Shown: positions 36,875 to 47,678, counted from the stretch's first letter. The stretch: 64,000 nt of DNA from Trebonia sp963737285 (GCA_963737285.1 CAVTRT010000002.1:992001-1056000); one strand, 5' to 3'. Made by a program: numbers and translations. Notes: generated by a model not told the origin, from the sequence alone.

Positions 36875-37054
36875 TGTCACCCGCCACTTCCTCAGCGCAA
36901 CCTGGCCTGCACGATACCCCCAAGCGGTGCGCCTCTTGCCGCATGGCGGGGCGCGCCCGTACCTCCCGCGAGACTGCCCCACGATTTCGTGGACTTACCG
37001 TTGTAGATGCACGGTTATTACACGTGATCTTTGGTTTGCTGGCATAGTGGACCT

Positions 37055-38107
37055 GTGCATTTCATCCCCCAGAAGGACTCGCCGTTGGTGGCGGGCGACC
37101 TCGCTCTGGTACTGGAGAAGCAGGATCAGGTGATCTCGGCGGCGCAGGCGCGAGCGGCCGGGATGACCGAGGAGCAGATCCGGTGGAAGGTGAAGTCCGG
37201 GCGCTGGCAGTACCTCTACCGGGGCACGTACGCGACGTTCAGCGGCAAGCTCAGCCGCCAGGCCACGCTGTGGGCGGTGCTCCTGCGGGCCGGCGGCAGG
37301 GCCGCGCTCAGCCACCAGACCGCAGCGGAGGTACTGGGCCTCGGTCGTGGCGCGAGCGACCCCATCCACGTCACGGTGCCCGTGCAGAGCAATCCCGACC
37401 GGTGCAGCGACCTCGACGGCGTCGTCGTCCACCGCAACTCCAACTGGCAGGGCTACGATGCGGCGCTCCTCGACCTGCCCTGCACCCCGGTCATCATGAC
37501 AGTGCTCGACCTGGTGGAGTCGGCGGTCACGCTGGATGATGCCTACGGCTGGGTGTCGCGCGCCGTCACCAACCGGAGCATCCCTCGTGAGCTCATCGCG
37601 GCCCAGTTGGACCAGCGCAAGAAGTTCACCCGGCGCGCGTGGCTCAAGGACGCGCTGGCCGATATCGGCGACGGCATCCACTTCCCGCTGGAGCGCCGGT
37701 GGACCCGCGATGTGGAGCGCGCCCACGGCCTGCCGAGGGCAACCAGGCAGGCCAGGCGGGACGGCGCGGACGGCAGCCGTCGGCTGGACAACTACTACGA
37801 GCCGTTCAGCCTGTGCGCCGAACTCGACGGTGCGGCCTTCCATCGCACCGAGGATCTCGACCGGGACCGCCGCCGGGACAACGAGACCCTGGTCGCGGCC
37901 GATGCCAAGACTGTTCGCTACGGCTTTAAGGAGGTCGCCAACCACCCTTGCGACCAGGCCGAGCAGTTCGCCCGCGCCCTTATCTCCCGCGGCTGGCAGG
38001 CCGGCACCCTGAAGCCCTGCAAGCCAGGCTGCCGCGTCGCCTCGCTGATCGGGAAGCTGCCAACGGGCGGGCACGGGTCACTGGCCCGCGAACAGGTCCA
38101 GGGTTAG
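37055..38107 (+). CDS. AbiEi-like winged helix with DUF559-type nuclease-fold domain
   Basis: About 350 residues from GTG 37055. Residues 20-70 resemble the AbiEi antitoxin N-terminal winged helix (VISAAQARAAGMTEEQIRWK, YLYRGTYATFSG). The middle holds the associated domain (ALSHQTAAEVLGL, VVVHRN). The C-terminus (RRLDNYYEPFSLCAELDGAAF, followed by RRRDNETLVAADAKTVRYGF) follows the DUF559/Vsr-like restriction-endonuclease pattern with an E-x-D core. Such proteins are common in actinobacteria; a role in DNA cleavage is inferred. It lies on the opposite strand inside the decayed type III Wadjet operon. Confidence 0.75.
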   Translation: MHFIPQKDSPLVAGDLALVLEKQDQVISAAQARAAGMTEEQIRWKVKSGRWQYLYRGTYATFSGKLSRQATLWAVLLRAGGRAALSHQTAAEVLGLGRGASDPIHVTVPVQSNPDRCSDLDGVVVHRNSNWQGYDAALLDLPCTPVIMTVLDLVESAVTLDDAYGWVSRAVTNRSIPRELIAAQLDQRKKFTRRAWLKDALADIGDGIHFPLERRWTRDVERAHGLPRATRQARRDGADGSRRLDNYYEPFSLCAELDGAAFHRTEDLDRDRRRDNETLVAADAKTVRYGFKEVANHPCDQAEQFARALISRGWQAGTLKPCKPGCRVASLIGKLPTGGHGSLAREQVQG

Positions 38108-38287
38108 CTGCGAGTCTCCGCTCTGGGTGACGGGCAGGGCCAGCTTGATGTTGCGGTATCTCGCGGCCGCCGGCAGGACCAGGACACCCCCCGGGACGCG
38201 GCGCAGCAGCCGCAGATCGGCCAGGAAGTCGACCGCCGCCTCCAAGGCCCCGAGGTCGGATGCCGGAACGCTGGCTGCGACGGGCAT
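38078..38287 (-). pseudogene. possible C-terminal remnant of type III Wadjet JetB (TIGR02678)
   Basis: The 69-residue frame contains AVDFLADLRLLRRVPGGVLV followed by LPAAARYRNI. The pattern, a helix then a G-G-V-x-x-L-P-A-x-x-R-Y motif, is what I expect at the C-terminus of TIGR02678/DUF2398. Strand and order fit: it lies between the TIGR02677 fragment and TIGR02680. Alternatively it is a small independent gene. The similarity is short, so confidence is limited. Confidence 0.45.
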
Positions 38288-38293
38288 GGCGTC

Positions 38294-38560
38294 TTACCTG
38301 GTGCGGTAGGCGTCGGCGCGGTGGCTGACCGCGGTGATGACGATCGTAACCGTCTCGTCCTCGATCAGGTACAGCACGCGGTACTCCCCCCGGCGGGCCG
38401 AGTACTGGGGTGCGAGCGGCTCAAGCAGTGGCTTGCCGACCCGGTATGGATTCTCGGCGAGCGGGCCGTGGATGAACTCCCAGCACGCGGCCGCGATCTT
38501 CTCCGGCATCGACTGCAGCGCGCGAAGCGCGGCCGGGCGCAGGATGACCCGGTAGCTCAC
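38294..38560 (-). CDS. RelE/ParE-family toxin
   Basis: About 88 residues. It opens with YRVILRPAALRALQSMPEKI, contains NPYRVGKPLLEPLAPQYSAR and the core REYRVLYLIEDETVTIVIT motif region (here RRGEYRVLYLIEDE), and ends with AVSHRADAYR. This is the RelE mRNA-interferase fold, with basic residues and a C-terminal Tyr as expected. The GTG start overlaps the TGA of the antitoxin gene (GTGA). Confidence 0.88.
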   Translation of the reverse strand: MSYRVILRPAALRALQSMPEKIAAACWEFIHGPLAENPYRVGKPLLEPLAPQYSARRGEYRVLYLIEDETVTIVITAVSHRADAYRTR

Positions 38561-38952
38561 CGCGCAGTCGACCGCCTGGCCTCGATGAGCGCTTCGAGGG
38601 TGGCCATGCACACGGCGTCGGGCAGGCCGCGGGCGTGCATGTCGGCCACCACCTCGGCATCGCCGCCGAGGTCGGTACCCTCGGCCTTGGCCGCGAGAAT
38701 CCGTTCGGTCTCCTCGGCGGTCACGTACCGGCCCGCGAACGCGTCCACACGCGACTGCCCGATGTCTTGCATGACGGCCGCGTCCGCGAGGACGTCCAGC
38801 GTCTCCATGATCGACTCGAAGTCATCGTCGGCGATCATCCAGATCGCGGGCACCCCATTGCGCGTCACGCGGATGCGCTGGTGGGTGGCGACCGCCTGCT
38901 CGACAAGCGCGGAAAAGTTCTGCCGCGCCTCGGCAACCGGAATCGTTGGCAT
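38557..38952 (-). CDS. Phd/YefM-family antitoxin with long C-terminus
   Basis: Residues 1-60 are a typical Phd/YefM DNA-binding domain (IPVAEARQNFSALVEQAVA, HQRIRVTRNGVPAIWMIADD). At 131 residues it is longer than usual; the extension after about residue 85 is acidic and helical (GGDAEVVADMHARGLPDAV) and probably wraps the toxin. It is translated with the downstream RelE gene through a GTGA overlap. The pair sits inside the remains of a type III Wadjet operon. Confidence 0.87.
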   Translation of the reverse strand: MPTIPVAEARQNFSALVEQAVATHQRIRVTRNGVPAIWMIADDDFESIMETLDVLADAAVMQDIGQSRVDAFAGRYVTAEETERILAAKAEGTDLGGDAEVVADMHARGLPDAVCMATLEALIEARRSTAR

Positions 38953-38967
38953 GTACAGAATTCTAGC

Positions 38968-39843
38968 CTATCGCTTGGCGACGGCGAGCCGGGAACGGCC
39001 CGCGGCCTCTAGCTCAAGCCTTACCCCAGGCAGGTGCAGGGTGCCGCTGGCGGTCGCGACGGTGCTGCCGTGGTCGTCGGGGACCAGGCGCATGGTGAGG
39101 ACGTCGTTGCCGCCAGCGGCGGAACTGATGCGACCGGCGACGATCGTGCGGGACTCGGTGGCGAGGGTGAGCAGCCTGAGCAAGACCTTGACCTCGGCGT
39201 CATCGAGGACTCGCCCGTGGGCGCCGTCGTCGAGGAGCCGTGCGGCCGCCTGCCGCTCGGCCGCACGCTCGGCGGCCTGACGTCGCCGTAGCTCCGCCTT
39301 GACGGCCGCGTTGCTGCGAGCGGGCTGCGGCACGCCGGCGGCGGGGGCCTTTCCCTTCTTGAACAAGGTCACCGAGACCTCGACACCGGGCGCGTCCCAC
39401 CAGCCGCTGCGGGCCGAGATCTGCTCGGCGTCATCATGAGCGGCGCCGAGGTGCCGTGCCGTCCTGAGGCTGAAGGCGGCGGCCATGAGAGCGTGGGCGG
39501 ACGGCTCGTCAGGGGTGCCCCAGACCCACTCGGCCAGGTGCCGCAGCTGAGAGGAGCGGTTGACGCCGCCGCGCTGGGCCTCGGTGACCTGGCGCAGCAG
39601 GGCGATCACCCCGGAGACGGCGGCGCGAGTGGCGGTGCGCAGTCCTTCGGCCTTTGACTCGTCATCGGCCGGGCTCGCTGCGAACCAGGCGCGCAGCGCG
39701 ATCCAGCGACGGCGCCAGTCATCGAGAAGTTCGGCACGGGTCATGAAGGGCCGCTCGTCGGCATCCGCGGCAAGTTCGAGCATGACGTCAAGGCTGGCGG
39801 CCGTGGCCTCGGGTACCGAGCCAGCGCCAGCCATGTCTGCCAC
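38968..39843 (-). pseudogene. C-terminal fragment of type III Wadjet JetA (TIGR02677/DUF2397)
   Basis: The 291-residue frame matches the second half of TIGR02677: TRAELLDDWRRRWIALRAWF, QLRHLAEWVWGTPDEPSAHA, AFSLRTARHLG, then the SGWWDAPGVEVSVTLFKKGK motif and a C-terminal domain at LLRLLTLATESRTIVAGR. Full-length members have roughly 490 residues; the N-terminal part is absent and the sequence upstream of 39843 does not resemble it. It may still be expressed from ATG 39843. It would be the first gene of the operon 38968 to 33566. Confidence 0.7.
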
Positions 39844-40202
39844 CCGCGACCGGGATCACGGTCGCCGACTCTCCTGAATCACTAATTCGCCCAGCAGCGA
39901 TGTTACCGGTGCCGCTGTCGGCAATTGCCGCAAGGCGAATGAGACGCCCGGCCAGCCAGGCAGCGGTGCCGTGCAAACAGCTGACCAGCAGTTCTTCGCC
40001 TCCACCCCACCCGACCCGCGATCTTAACTGTGTCTTAACTCGCGTGCGGATGGTGGCGAGTCGGCAGCGTCAGGTCACGTCGGGTCGCGCTGGGGTGTCA
40101 AATCAGCATCAATTTACCGTAACTGGGTTGAAATTCGTCATCGGTTCTGGAGTCTTTTCTACTTAAAGCACCAATGAGTTTGCTTTGGGGGGATCGAAGC
40201 AG
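39844..40202. promoter_or_regulatory. divergent intergenic region before the nSTAND gene
   Basis: The second half (about 40095-40190) is AT-rich for this genome and probably holds the promoter of the HTH-nSTAND1 gene. GGGGGG lies ten bases before ATG 40203. No repeat or RNA gene seen. Confidence 0.45.
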
Positions 40203-43200
40203 ATGGACGACGAGTCTGCGCATGCTGGCGGTCAGCTGCCCGCTGACCTGGACACGGTCGCTACCCAGGAAGAGCTCGGGAAGGAACTGACCCGGCTGCG
40301 CGAGCGTAGCGGCCTTAGCGCCAGGAAGGTTGCCCGGCTGGCGGACGTGCCGAATTCCACGGTGCACGACTGGCTGCGGGGCGGGCGGCTGCCCACCGAC
40401 GATGAGCAGGTGCAGGCTCTCATCCGGGTCCTGCGCACGTGCGGCGTTACCAGCCCGGCGCAGATCAGCAGCTGGCTTGCCGCCCTGGCGAGGGTCAAGC
40501 GCCCGGCTGGCCGCAAGCCGTCCGGTGAGGCACCGTACCGCGGCCTGTCGAGCTTCGACACCGGCGACTCGCACCTGTTCTTCGGCCGCGAGGATGTCGC
40601 GGACCTGCTCACCGAGCTGATGTCTGACAGCGCCGACTTCCATGACCTGCCGCTCGTGCTCGTCGGCCCTTCTGGTGCGGGCAAGTCGTCAGTGCTGCGT
40701 GCTGGCCTGCTGCCCCGGCTCCCGGGGGCCGCCGTGGTGTTCGAGCCGACGCCGGAGCCGGTGGCCACCCTCAAAATGATGCTGATCCAGCTGGAGGCCG
40801 CGACCCCGCCAGCGAGATCGGCGGGCATCCGACCGACGGTCGTCATCGACCAGTTCGAGTCGCTGTTCACTCAGGTCCCCGACGAGGACACCCGCCGCGA
40901 GTTCATCGCCAAGCTGTGTGACCTGGCGGCGTCCCGGACGGCGCACGTGGCCATCGCGCTGCGCGCTGACTTCTACGACCACGCGATCAGGTACCCCGAG
41001 CTGGCCATCGCCTTGCAGCACCGGCAGGTGGTGCTCGGCCCGATGAGCGCCGAGCAGGTCAGCCGTGCCATCACCGAGCCCGCGCGGGAGGCCAAGCTCA
41101 ACGTGGAGGACGGCCTGGTCCAGCTGCTGCTTGGCGACCTGGCGCCGCAGGTGGGACCGCGGGGCAGGGATGACGGCGCCTACGAGCCGGGCACGCTGCC
41201 CCTGCTGTCCCACGCGATGCTCGCTACCTGGGAAAACAGTTCAGGCGGCACGCTGACCATCGCCGCTTACCTGGCCAGCGGCCGGATTAAGGAGGCGGTC
41301 GCCCGCACCGCCGAGGAGGCCTACACGGCGCTGCAGCCCGGCCGAGCAGAACCTCGCCCGCCGGCTGTTCCTGCGCCTGGTCCATGTGGCCGACGACGCC
41401 CCGCCGACCCGCGGGTCGATCCCGATGACCGAGCTGCGCGGCTGGGACACCGACGCGGACATCCAGCGGGTGCTTGACGTCTTCGTCAGCGCGCGGATGA
41501 TCACCGTGGACGCCGACAGCGCCCGGATCACCCACGACGCGCTGCTGGACGCGTGGCCACGGCTGCGCTCGTGGATCTCCGGCGGGCAAGCCGGCCTGAT
41601 CACCCGACGCCGGATCACCGAGGCCGCCCGAGCCTGGGACGACGCGGGCCGCGACGACCCCTGGCTGTGGCGCGGTGGCCAGCTGGAGCTGGCCACCGAG
41701 TACGCCAGCGCGCCGGACGGCGCAGGCGCCCTCACCAAGCTCGCCGCCGAGTTCCTAGGCACTGCCACCCACGCCGAACGGGCACGCCAGCTCTCTTCCC
41801 GCCGCCGCACTCGGATACTGCAGGGACTCGTGGCCGTGCTGACCGCCCTGGTCGTCATCGTCGGCCTCACGGCGGCATACGCCCTGCGCCAGCGGCAGGA
41901 CGCGGTCACCGCGAGCAATAACGCCTCATCGCGCCAGGTCGCGGTCGAGGCCGGGCAGGTCCGGACGCAGGACCCGGCGGTCGCGGCGCAGCTCGCCGTC
42001 GCGAGCTACCGCATCGCGCACACTGCGCAGGCAGCGGCGGCGCTGCTTGAGTCGACCGGTGCGCCGTTGGGCGCCCGGATCACGGACACGTCCGGCATCG
42101 CGCAGTGGACCGCGATCAGCCCGGATCACGCGCTGATGGCCGTCGCCGGCTCGGACGGGACGCTGAACCTGTGGAATGTCACCAGTCCCGGCCAGCCCGC
42201 GCTGGTTGACCACCTGGTGGCGGCCAACGCCAGCGACCCGCTGTACGTGGCGGCCTTCAGCCCGGACGGCACGATCCTCGCCGTCGCCGGCGCGGCCAGG
42301 CAGGTGGACTTGTGGAACATCAGCGACCCGTCGCGCCCGGTGCCGCTGCCCGCGCTGACCGGGCCGAACGCCACGATGTACTCGGTCGCGTTCAGCCCGG
42401 ACGGCCGCCTGCTGGCGGCCGGCAGTGCCGACACCAAGGCGTGGCTGTGGAACGTCAGCGACCCGTCGGCTCCGGTGACCGCCGGCCGGCCGCTGGCCGG
42501 GGCGACCGCGGCCGTCAACTCGGTGGCGTTCGGCCTGGGCGGGAAGGTCCTGGCCGAGGGCAGCGCGGATGGCACGGTCCGGCTGTGGAACCTCGCCACC
42601 CCGGTCCCGGTGCTGGCGGCCACGCTGACCGGGCCGGGCAACATCGTCAGCGGCGTGGCGTTCAGCCCGGCGGGCGAGCTCGCGGCCTCCAGCCAGGACG
42701 ACAAGGTGTGGCTGTGGAAAGTCAGCGCCAGCGGCGGCGCCAGCGCCAGCGGCGTGCCGCGCAAGTCCAAGACCGCCAAGGCCGCCGCCAAGTCCGCCAA
42801 GTCCGCCAAGTCCGCCAAGTCCGCCAAGGGCACGGCGGCTGACGTCGGCTCGGCCGGCCTCGTCGCGGTCTCGGACGGCACGCTGACGGACTCTAAGAAC
42901 TGGACCAACGCCGTGTCGTTCAGCCCGGACGGGACCATGCTGGCGGCCGGCACCTCCGAGGGCAGCGTGCTTGTGTGGACGACGGCGACCCGCTCGCTGG
43001 CGGCCCGGATTCCGGCGCCGCAGCCGGTCACCTCGGTGACCTGGGATGGCCCGCGGCGGGTGGCCGACTCCAGCGCGGACGGCACGGCGACGATCTGGGC
43101 GCTGCCGTCGCCGCTGCTGGCGGCCGGCAACGCGTCCGCGATCGTCGCCTACAGCCCGGGTGGCCGGGCGATCGCGGTCGGTGGCACCAACGTGGAGCTG

Positions 43201-44118
43201 TGGAGTGCCACCAGCCACCAGCTGATCGCGTCCCGGGCAACGGCGGGCGTCAACGCCCTGGCATTCTCGCCAGACGGCACCATGCTGGCGGCCGCCCTCG
43301 GCGACGGGACGGTCCAGGTCATGAACGCGGCGACGCTGGCCCCGGTCGGGCGGCCGCTTACGGTCACGGCATCAGGCAACGCGGAGTCCGCGGCCTTCAG
43401 CCCCAACGGGCAGGTCCTCGCCACCGGCTCCGACGACGGCACGGTGCGACTGTTCTCGATGGCCAGCCCGGCACATCCGGCGCTGCTCGCCAAGGTGCAA
43501 GACAGCGGCCCGCCCGTCTACACCGTCGCGTTCGCCCCCGACGGCACCACGCTCGCCGCCGCGAGCACCGACAGCAAGACGCGCCTGTGGAACGTGAGCA
43601 ACCCCTCGTCGCCGCGGCTCGACGGCTCGCCCCTGGGCGGGCTGGCCAGTTACGCGATCGGCCTGGCGTTCACGCCGAACTCGCGACTGCTCGCGGTCAC
43701 CAGCGCGGACAAGACGGTCCACCTGTGGAACATCGCCAGCCCCGCCCGCGCGGTCCAGGTCGGCGTCCCGCTGACCGGCCCTTCCGGGTACGTGTGGGCG
43801 ACCGCGATCAGCCCCGATGGCACGCTGCTGGCCGCCGGGTCCACCGACGGGTCGGTCTGGCTGTGGAACATCGCCATCCCCGCCAGCCCGTCGCTGATCG
43901 CCACCTTGGCCGGCCCCGCCGGGCACGTCTACTCGGTGGCCTTCAACCCGTCAGGCACGCAACTGGCGGCCTCCAGCGCTGACGGCACCGTGTGGACCTG
44001 GGATACCAGCCCGGCGGCCGCACGGGCGCAGGTCTGCGCGAACCTGGGCCAGCCCGTCACCGCCGCGCAGTGGGCGACCTACGCCCCCGGTGTCCCGTAC
44101 AAGGCGCCCTGCTCATAG
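40203..44118 (+). pseudogene. HTH-nSTAND1-WD40 protein with one frameshift
   Basis: Residues 15-75 form an XRE helix-turn-helix (KVARLADVPNSTVHDWLRGG). An nSTAND1 P-loop NTPase follows: FFGREDVADLLTELM, Walker A LVGPSGAGKSSVLRAGLLPR, Walker B PTVVIDQFESLFTQV. At about 41340 the frame breaks; dropping one C from CAGCCCGGCC continues it as AEQNLARRLFLRLVHVADDA. Then come a winged-helix region, a membrane segment (VAVLTALVVIVGLTAAYAL) and 14 WD40-like blades, enough for two propellers. A 9-bp array near 42780-42830 encodes a KSA linker in the middle. STAND proteins act as signal-triggered switches, often in defence. The repaired length would be about 1300 residues. Confidence 0.85.
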
Positions 44119-44128
44119 CTCCCGATCC

Positions 44129-44157
44129 GCCCAGTCCAGACCACACGTGGACTGGGC
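44129..44157 (+). terminator. hairpin terminator after the WD40 gene
   Basis: Ten-base arms GCCCAGTCCA and TGGACTGGGC enclose a 9-base loop, 11 bases after the stop codon. Confidence 0.75.
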
Positions 44158-44249
44158 ACGCCAAATCTCCACACAAATATGGGGACATTTTTAGGCGATT
44201 CGACGTCTAGCTCTAGTGACGGGTTCCCTCACCGCAACAGGAGAGCTAG

Positions 44250-45633
44250 TTGAGACGTATTGCCATCACCGGGCTGGTCGCCCTCGCGACCGCGCTCAGC
44301 ACCTGGGCCGCTATTCCCTCGGCCAATGCCGCTATTCCCTCGGCCAGCGCCGCTATTCCCTCGGCCAATGCCGCGACCACGGCCGCCGTCGCGACCAGCG
44401 CTACGAGCGCCACCCCGGCCCTCCCCTCCGGGCTGGCCGGCGCAACCTGGCAACCTGCGTGGTTCCCTCCCGGCTGCGCACCACGTCGCCTACCCCAGCG
44501 GGGTCGCCCCGGCGACGACCTCGCCCTATGACCAGGTCAGCGACGTGTCCTGCTTCCACCAAAGTGACTGCGTCGCCGTCGGGGCCAACTACACGGCCAA
44601 CGCCGGGCGCGGCGCCCTGCTCGGCTTCCTGTGGAACGGCCACACGTGGAAGGCCACCACCGTGCCCCTGCCCTCCGGGGCCGACGGAGGCTACCTCACC
44701 AGCGTCTCCTGCCAGACGGGTGGCTGCGTCGCCGTCGGCTGGTACTACCGCGGCTCGCACAACATCGCACTGGCCGAGTTCTGGAACGGCACGGCGTGGA
44801 AGGCGTCGCCGCAGCCCCCACTGCCGGCCGGCGGAGCGGACATGACCCTAGCCTGGCTGTCCTGCTACTCGGAAGCGAACTGCGTCGCGGTTGGTACTTA
44901 CGCCCCCACGGTCAACACGAACGCCAATGTCGCGCTAGCCGAGGTCTGGAACGGTCACACGTGGAGGGCATCGGTGGCAGCGCGGCCCAGTAGCAAGTAC
45001 GTCTACACCGAATTCAGCGGGGTCTCGTGCCCGACCACGTCGTTCTGCGTGGTGTCTGGCATCTATGCGACGTCGGACAATGGGTACTTCCACACGCTGG
45101 TCGAGAGCCTTCAGGGCGCCGCTCACTGGTCGGTTGTCAATGATGCCGCTCCCACCCCGCAAGAGGGTTACGTCGACTACCTCAACGACCTGTCCTGCAC
45201 GTCAGCCACGGCGTGCGTCGCCGTCGGCGAGGTCGGCAACGTGGCAGCCGAGAAGACGACCTACCACGGGTTTGCGGAGACGCTCACCGGGTCGACCTGG
45301 ACGCGGAGCACCGTGGCGTTCCCAGCCTCACCGGCATCCTGGCTGAGCACCGTGTCCTGCGTGTCGACCACGTTCTGCGAGGCAGTCGGCCTCCTCGGCA
45401 ACGACACCTACAACACGACTGGCAAGGCCGCCTATGCGCGCTGGAACGGCTCGACCTGGCAGATCCACTACCTGTCCCCGCCACCCGGCGACGGTAGCAG
45501 CCTGCTCGGTCTTGACTGCGTAGCCACGAACTACTGTGTTGCCTCGGGCACCGAGGGGCCGTACAACAAGCCCAGTGGCCACGGCCTGACGGCCTTCTGG
45601 AACGGCACCACCTGGACGCAAGTCAACATCTGA
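44250..45633 (+). pseudogene. secreted repeat protein with one frameshift
   Basis: The TTG start at 44250 has AGGAG six bases upstream. A signal peptide follows (RRIAITGLVALATALSTWAA), then a 7-residue repeat AAIPSAN made by a 21-bp tandem array (44307-44369). Near 44480 one extra C in CCTCCCGG shifts the frame; the rest lies in the frame ending at 45633. That part has seven or so repeats of about 50-60 residues with C-VAVG and a W-N-G-x-T-W motif (VSDVSCFHQSDCVAVGANY, LWNGHTWKATTVPLP), each with a Cys pair, probably an exported beta-propeller. Without the repair, the exported domain lacks a signal peptide. Confidence 0.8.
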
Positions 45634-45667
45634 TCCACCGCTCGTCACGGCCTGCCCGTCGCGATTA

Positions 45668-45710
45668 CTCGTGGTTCCTCAGCGTCCGCTGGGGAACCAC
45701 GAGCGTTTTT
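45668..45710 (+). terminator. rho-independent terminator
   Basis: An 11-bp stem (CTCGTGGTTCC with GGAACCACGAG) and 14-base loop are followed by five T residues, 35 bases after the preceding stop. Confidence 0.85.
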
Positions 45711-46029
45711 CTGCAACTGCCCGGCCCCGCCGATGCTGTGCGGCAAAAGGCTGCGTCACACCTGGCCCGGTGCACCAGGCACCCGCAGCCGGGAGATGAC
45801 CAGCCATGAGCCTTCATGACCGCGATCCCCTGTCTGCGACGGCGCATCCACGGCCCTGCCCGGCCCTGCCCGGCCCTGCCCGGCGGGCGCGACCTGTGCC
45901 GGGAATGCGCCAAAACGCAAGCGTCACTGACGCTGTAACTGGCAACGTTTGCCCTGTCCCGCGAGCCGCGATGATTTCTGCGGCGTCCGGCGGCCGTACT
46001 GTCGAACCCGTTACTGAGGAGGACTTCTG
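45711..46029. other. intergenic region
   Basis: Holds a short CCCTGCCCGG 10-bp tandem repeat (about 45853-45883) and the promoter and AGGAGG ribosome site of the next gene. Nothing else recognised. Confidence 0.5.
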
Positions 46030-46593
46030 ATGCGCAGCGTGACCTATTCGATGGGCGTTTCGCTTGACGGCTACATCGTCGGGCCGGACGGCGGCTTCGA
46101 CTGGGCGGCGCCCGACGAGGAGGTCTTTCGCTTCGTCACCGACGAGATACGGCAGGTCGGCGTCCACCTGCTGGGACGAGGGCTGTACGAGACGATGCTG
46201 TACTGGGAGACCGCTGACCAGGATCGATCGCTCGACGACTCAATGCTCGAGTGGGCCGCGATCTGGAAGCCGCTCCCGAAGGTGGTGTTCTCCGCCACGC
46301 TGCCGGCGGTGCAGGGCAATGCCCGTCTGGCCTCCGGCGGCCTGGCGGAGGAGATCGAGTGGCTGCGAGCCGAGCCGGCGGAGGGCGATATCGCGATCGG
46401 CGGCGCGACTCTCGCCGCCGAGGCGGCCGCGCTGGGCCTGATCGACGAGTACCGGGCCAGGGTCTACCCGGTGCTGGTTGGCGGCGGCATTCCATTCTTT
46501 GCCCAGCGCGAGCGCCGGGTGGATCTCGAGCTCGTCGAGACCCGCACCTTCAGCTCGGCAGTCGCCTACCTCCGCTACCGCGTGGCGCGCTAG
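46030..46593 (+). CDS. RibD C-terminal/dihydrofolate reductase-fold protein
   Basis: The 187-residue protein begins TYSMGVSLDGYIVGPDGGFD, the standard opening of the dihydrofolate reductase family in the RibD_C group. Later motifs are LLGRGLYETMLYWE, KVVFSATLP, GDIAIGGATLAAEAAALGLI and the terminal RVYPVLVGGGIPFF. Members bind NADPH and reduce unknown substrates. The ATG is preceded by GAGGAGGAC at good spacing. It stands alone, with a minus-strand gene converging on it. Confidence 0.92.
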   Translation: MRSVTYSMGVSLDGYIVGPDGGFDWAAPDEEVFRFVTDEIRQVGVHLLGRGLYETMLYWETADQDRSLDDSMLEWAAIWKPLPKVVFSATLPAVQGNARLASGGLAEEIEWLRAEPAEGDIAIGGATLAAEAAALGLIDEYRARVYPVLVGGGIPFFAQRERRVDLELVETRTFSSAVAYLRYRVAR

Positions 46594-46694
46594 CGTGCTC
46601 AACGGCAGGTCAGCTGACATCCCAGACTAGACCTGCGGCCCTTCTCCGGGAGACCGCCATCGACGGCCTCCCTTCACCTCGCCTTCTGCCCATC

Positions 46695-47099
46695 TCACTT
46701 GCCGGAGGTTCCGGCGGTGACGAGGTCGCGGATGTCGGCGGGCAGGCTCTCGGCTATCTTGCCCATCAGGCCGCCCTGGGTCGCTTCTCCGACCACCTCG
46801 GTCACCGCCCGCGTGAGGTAGGCGGCCTGCTGCTCGCGGACGCTGGCGCGCTGGGCGACGCGGGAGACGAAGTCCTGGCGGTCGAACCGCTCGCCGGTCC
46901 CGATTCCCGCGAAGACCTCAGTGCGCCGCAGGTGCTCGCCGATCTCCTGCGGCAGCGGCGCAGCGAGGTTGTCGGCCAGCCCCTCAGGTATCCGCTCGCC
47001 GAGAGTCTCTAGGACCGCGCGGGTAGCACGCTCGGCGTCACCTCGGCTGGACAGGTGGGCACGGTTCTGCACTTGGCCGATGAAGTCGTCATGCTGCAT
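46695..47099 (-). CDS. DUF2267-family protein
   Basis: The 134-residue protein matches DUF2267: FIGQVQNRAHLSSRGDAERA, VLETLGERIPEGLADNLAAP, LPQEIGEHLR, FVSRVAQRASV, ending in a second copy of the pattern (LPADIRDLVTAG). The fold is two similar helical halves resembling an internal duplication. Function unknown; several members are linked to stress response. An AGGAG-like site precedes the ATG. Confidence 0.9.
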   Translation of the reverse strand: MQHDDFIGQVQNRAHLSSRGDAERATRAVLETLGERIPEGLADNLAAPLPQEIGEHLRRTEVFAGIGTGERFDRQDFVSRVAQRASVREQQAAYLTRAVTEVVGEATQGGLMGKIAESLPADIRDLVTAGTSGK

Positions 47100-47399
47100 G
47101 TCCGGTTCTCCTTCCGGCAGTTGTCCTCATGGATCCCTGCCGGCTGCCCGCAATGAGCCGCTCCTAACACACCAGACCTATCCGTCCCAGAGTGCTCACC
47201 AGGTACTCCAGGCCTGCGGTCTGTGGGCTGTGGGGCTGTGGCTCCCACACCCGCGAGCAGCCACTGCGCCCCGATGGGCCGCCGGTGACGAAGTGGCGGC
47301 GGAGGTTGGGGGCTATCCCAGTTGCACCTGTCCCAACAGCCTGCCCGAGGCATTTGTTGATCGAGCCGCATCCGGTGGCCCACACAAGCCATCTCACCC

Positions 47400-47562
47400 G
47401 GGGATACCCGGGGATACCTGGGGATACCTGGTGCTACTGCCGGGTCTGCCGGGTCTGCCAGGTCTGCCACGACTGCCAGGTCTGGCGGGTCTGCCACGAC
47501 TGGCGGGTCTGCCAGGTCTGGCGGGTCTGCCAGGTCTGCCGGGTCTGCCGGGTCTGCCGGTG
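47400..47562. repeat. 10-bp and 9-bp tandem arrays
   Basis: Three copies of GGGATACCYG (47400-47432) are followed by about 14 copies of a 9-bp unit CTGCCGGGT with variants (47437-47562). Non-coding. Confidence 0.85.
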
Positions 47563-47678
47563 GCGTGGGCACCGAAGTTCTGTGAGTTTCCCGCCTGGGC
47601 CGCGGGGGTGGACCTGATGTTCGCCGACGCCGCGGGCTGGAACCGGACGATTCGCTTCGCTCACGGGTCGGCGGGCAC

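Noticed and set aside
41926..43218. Minus-strand frame opposite the WD40 repeats
   Set aside because: The repetitive sequence is only the complement of the WD40 array.
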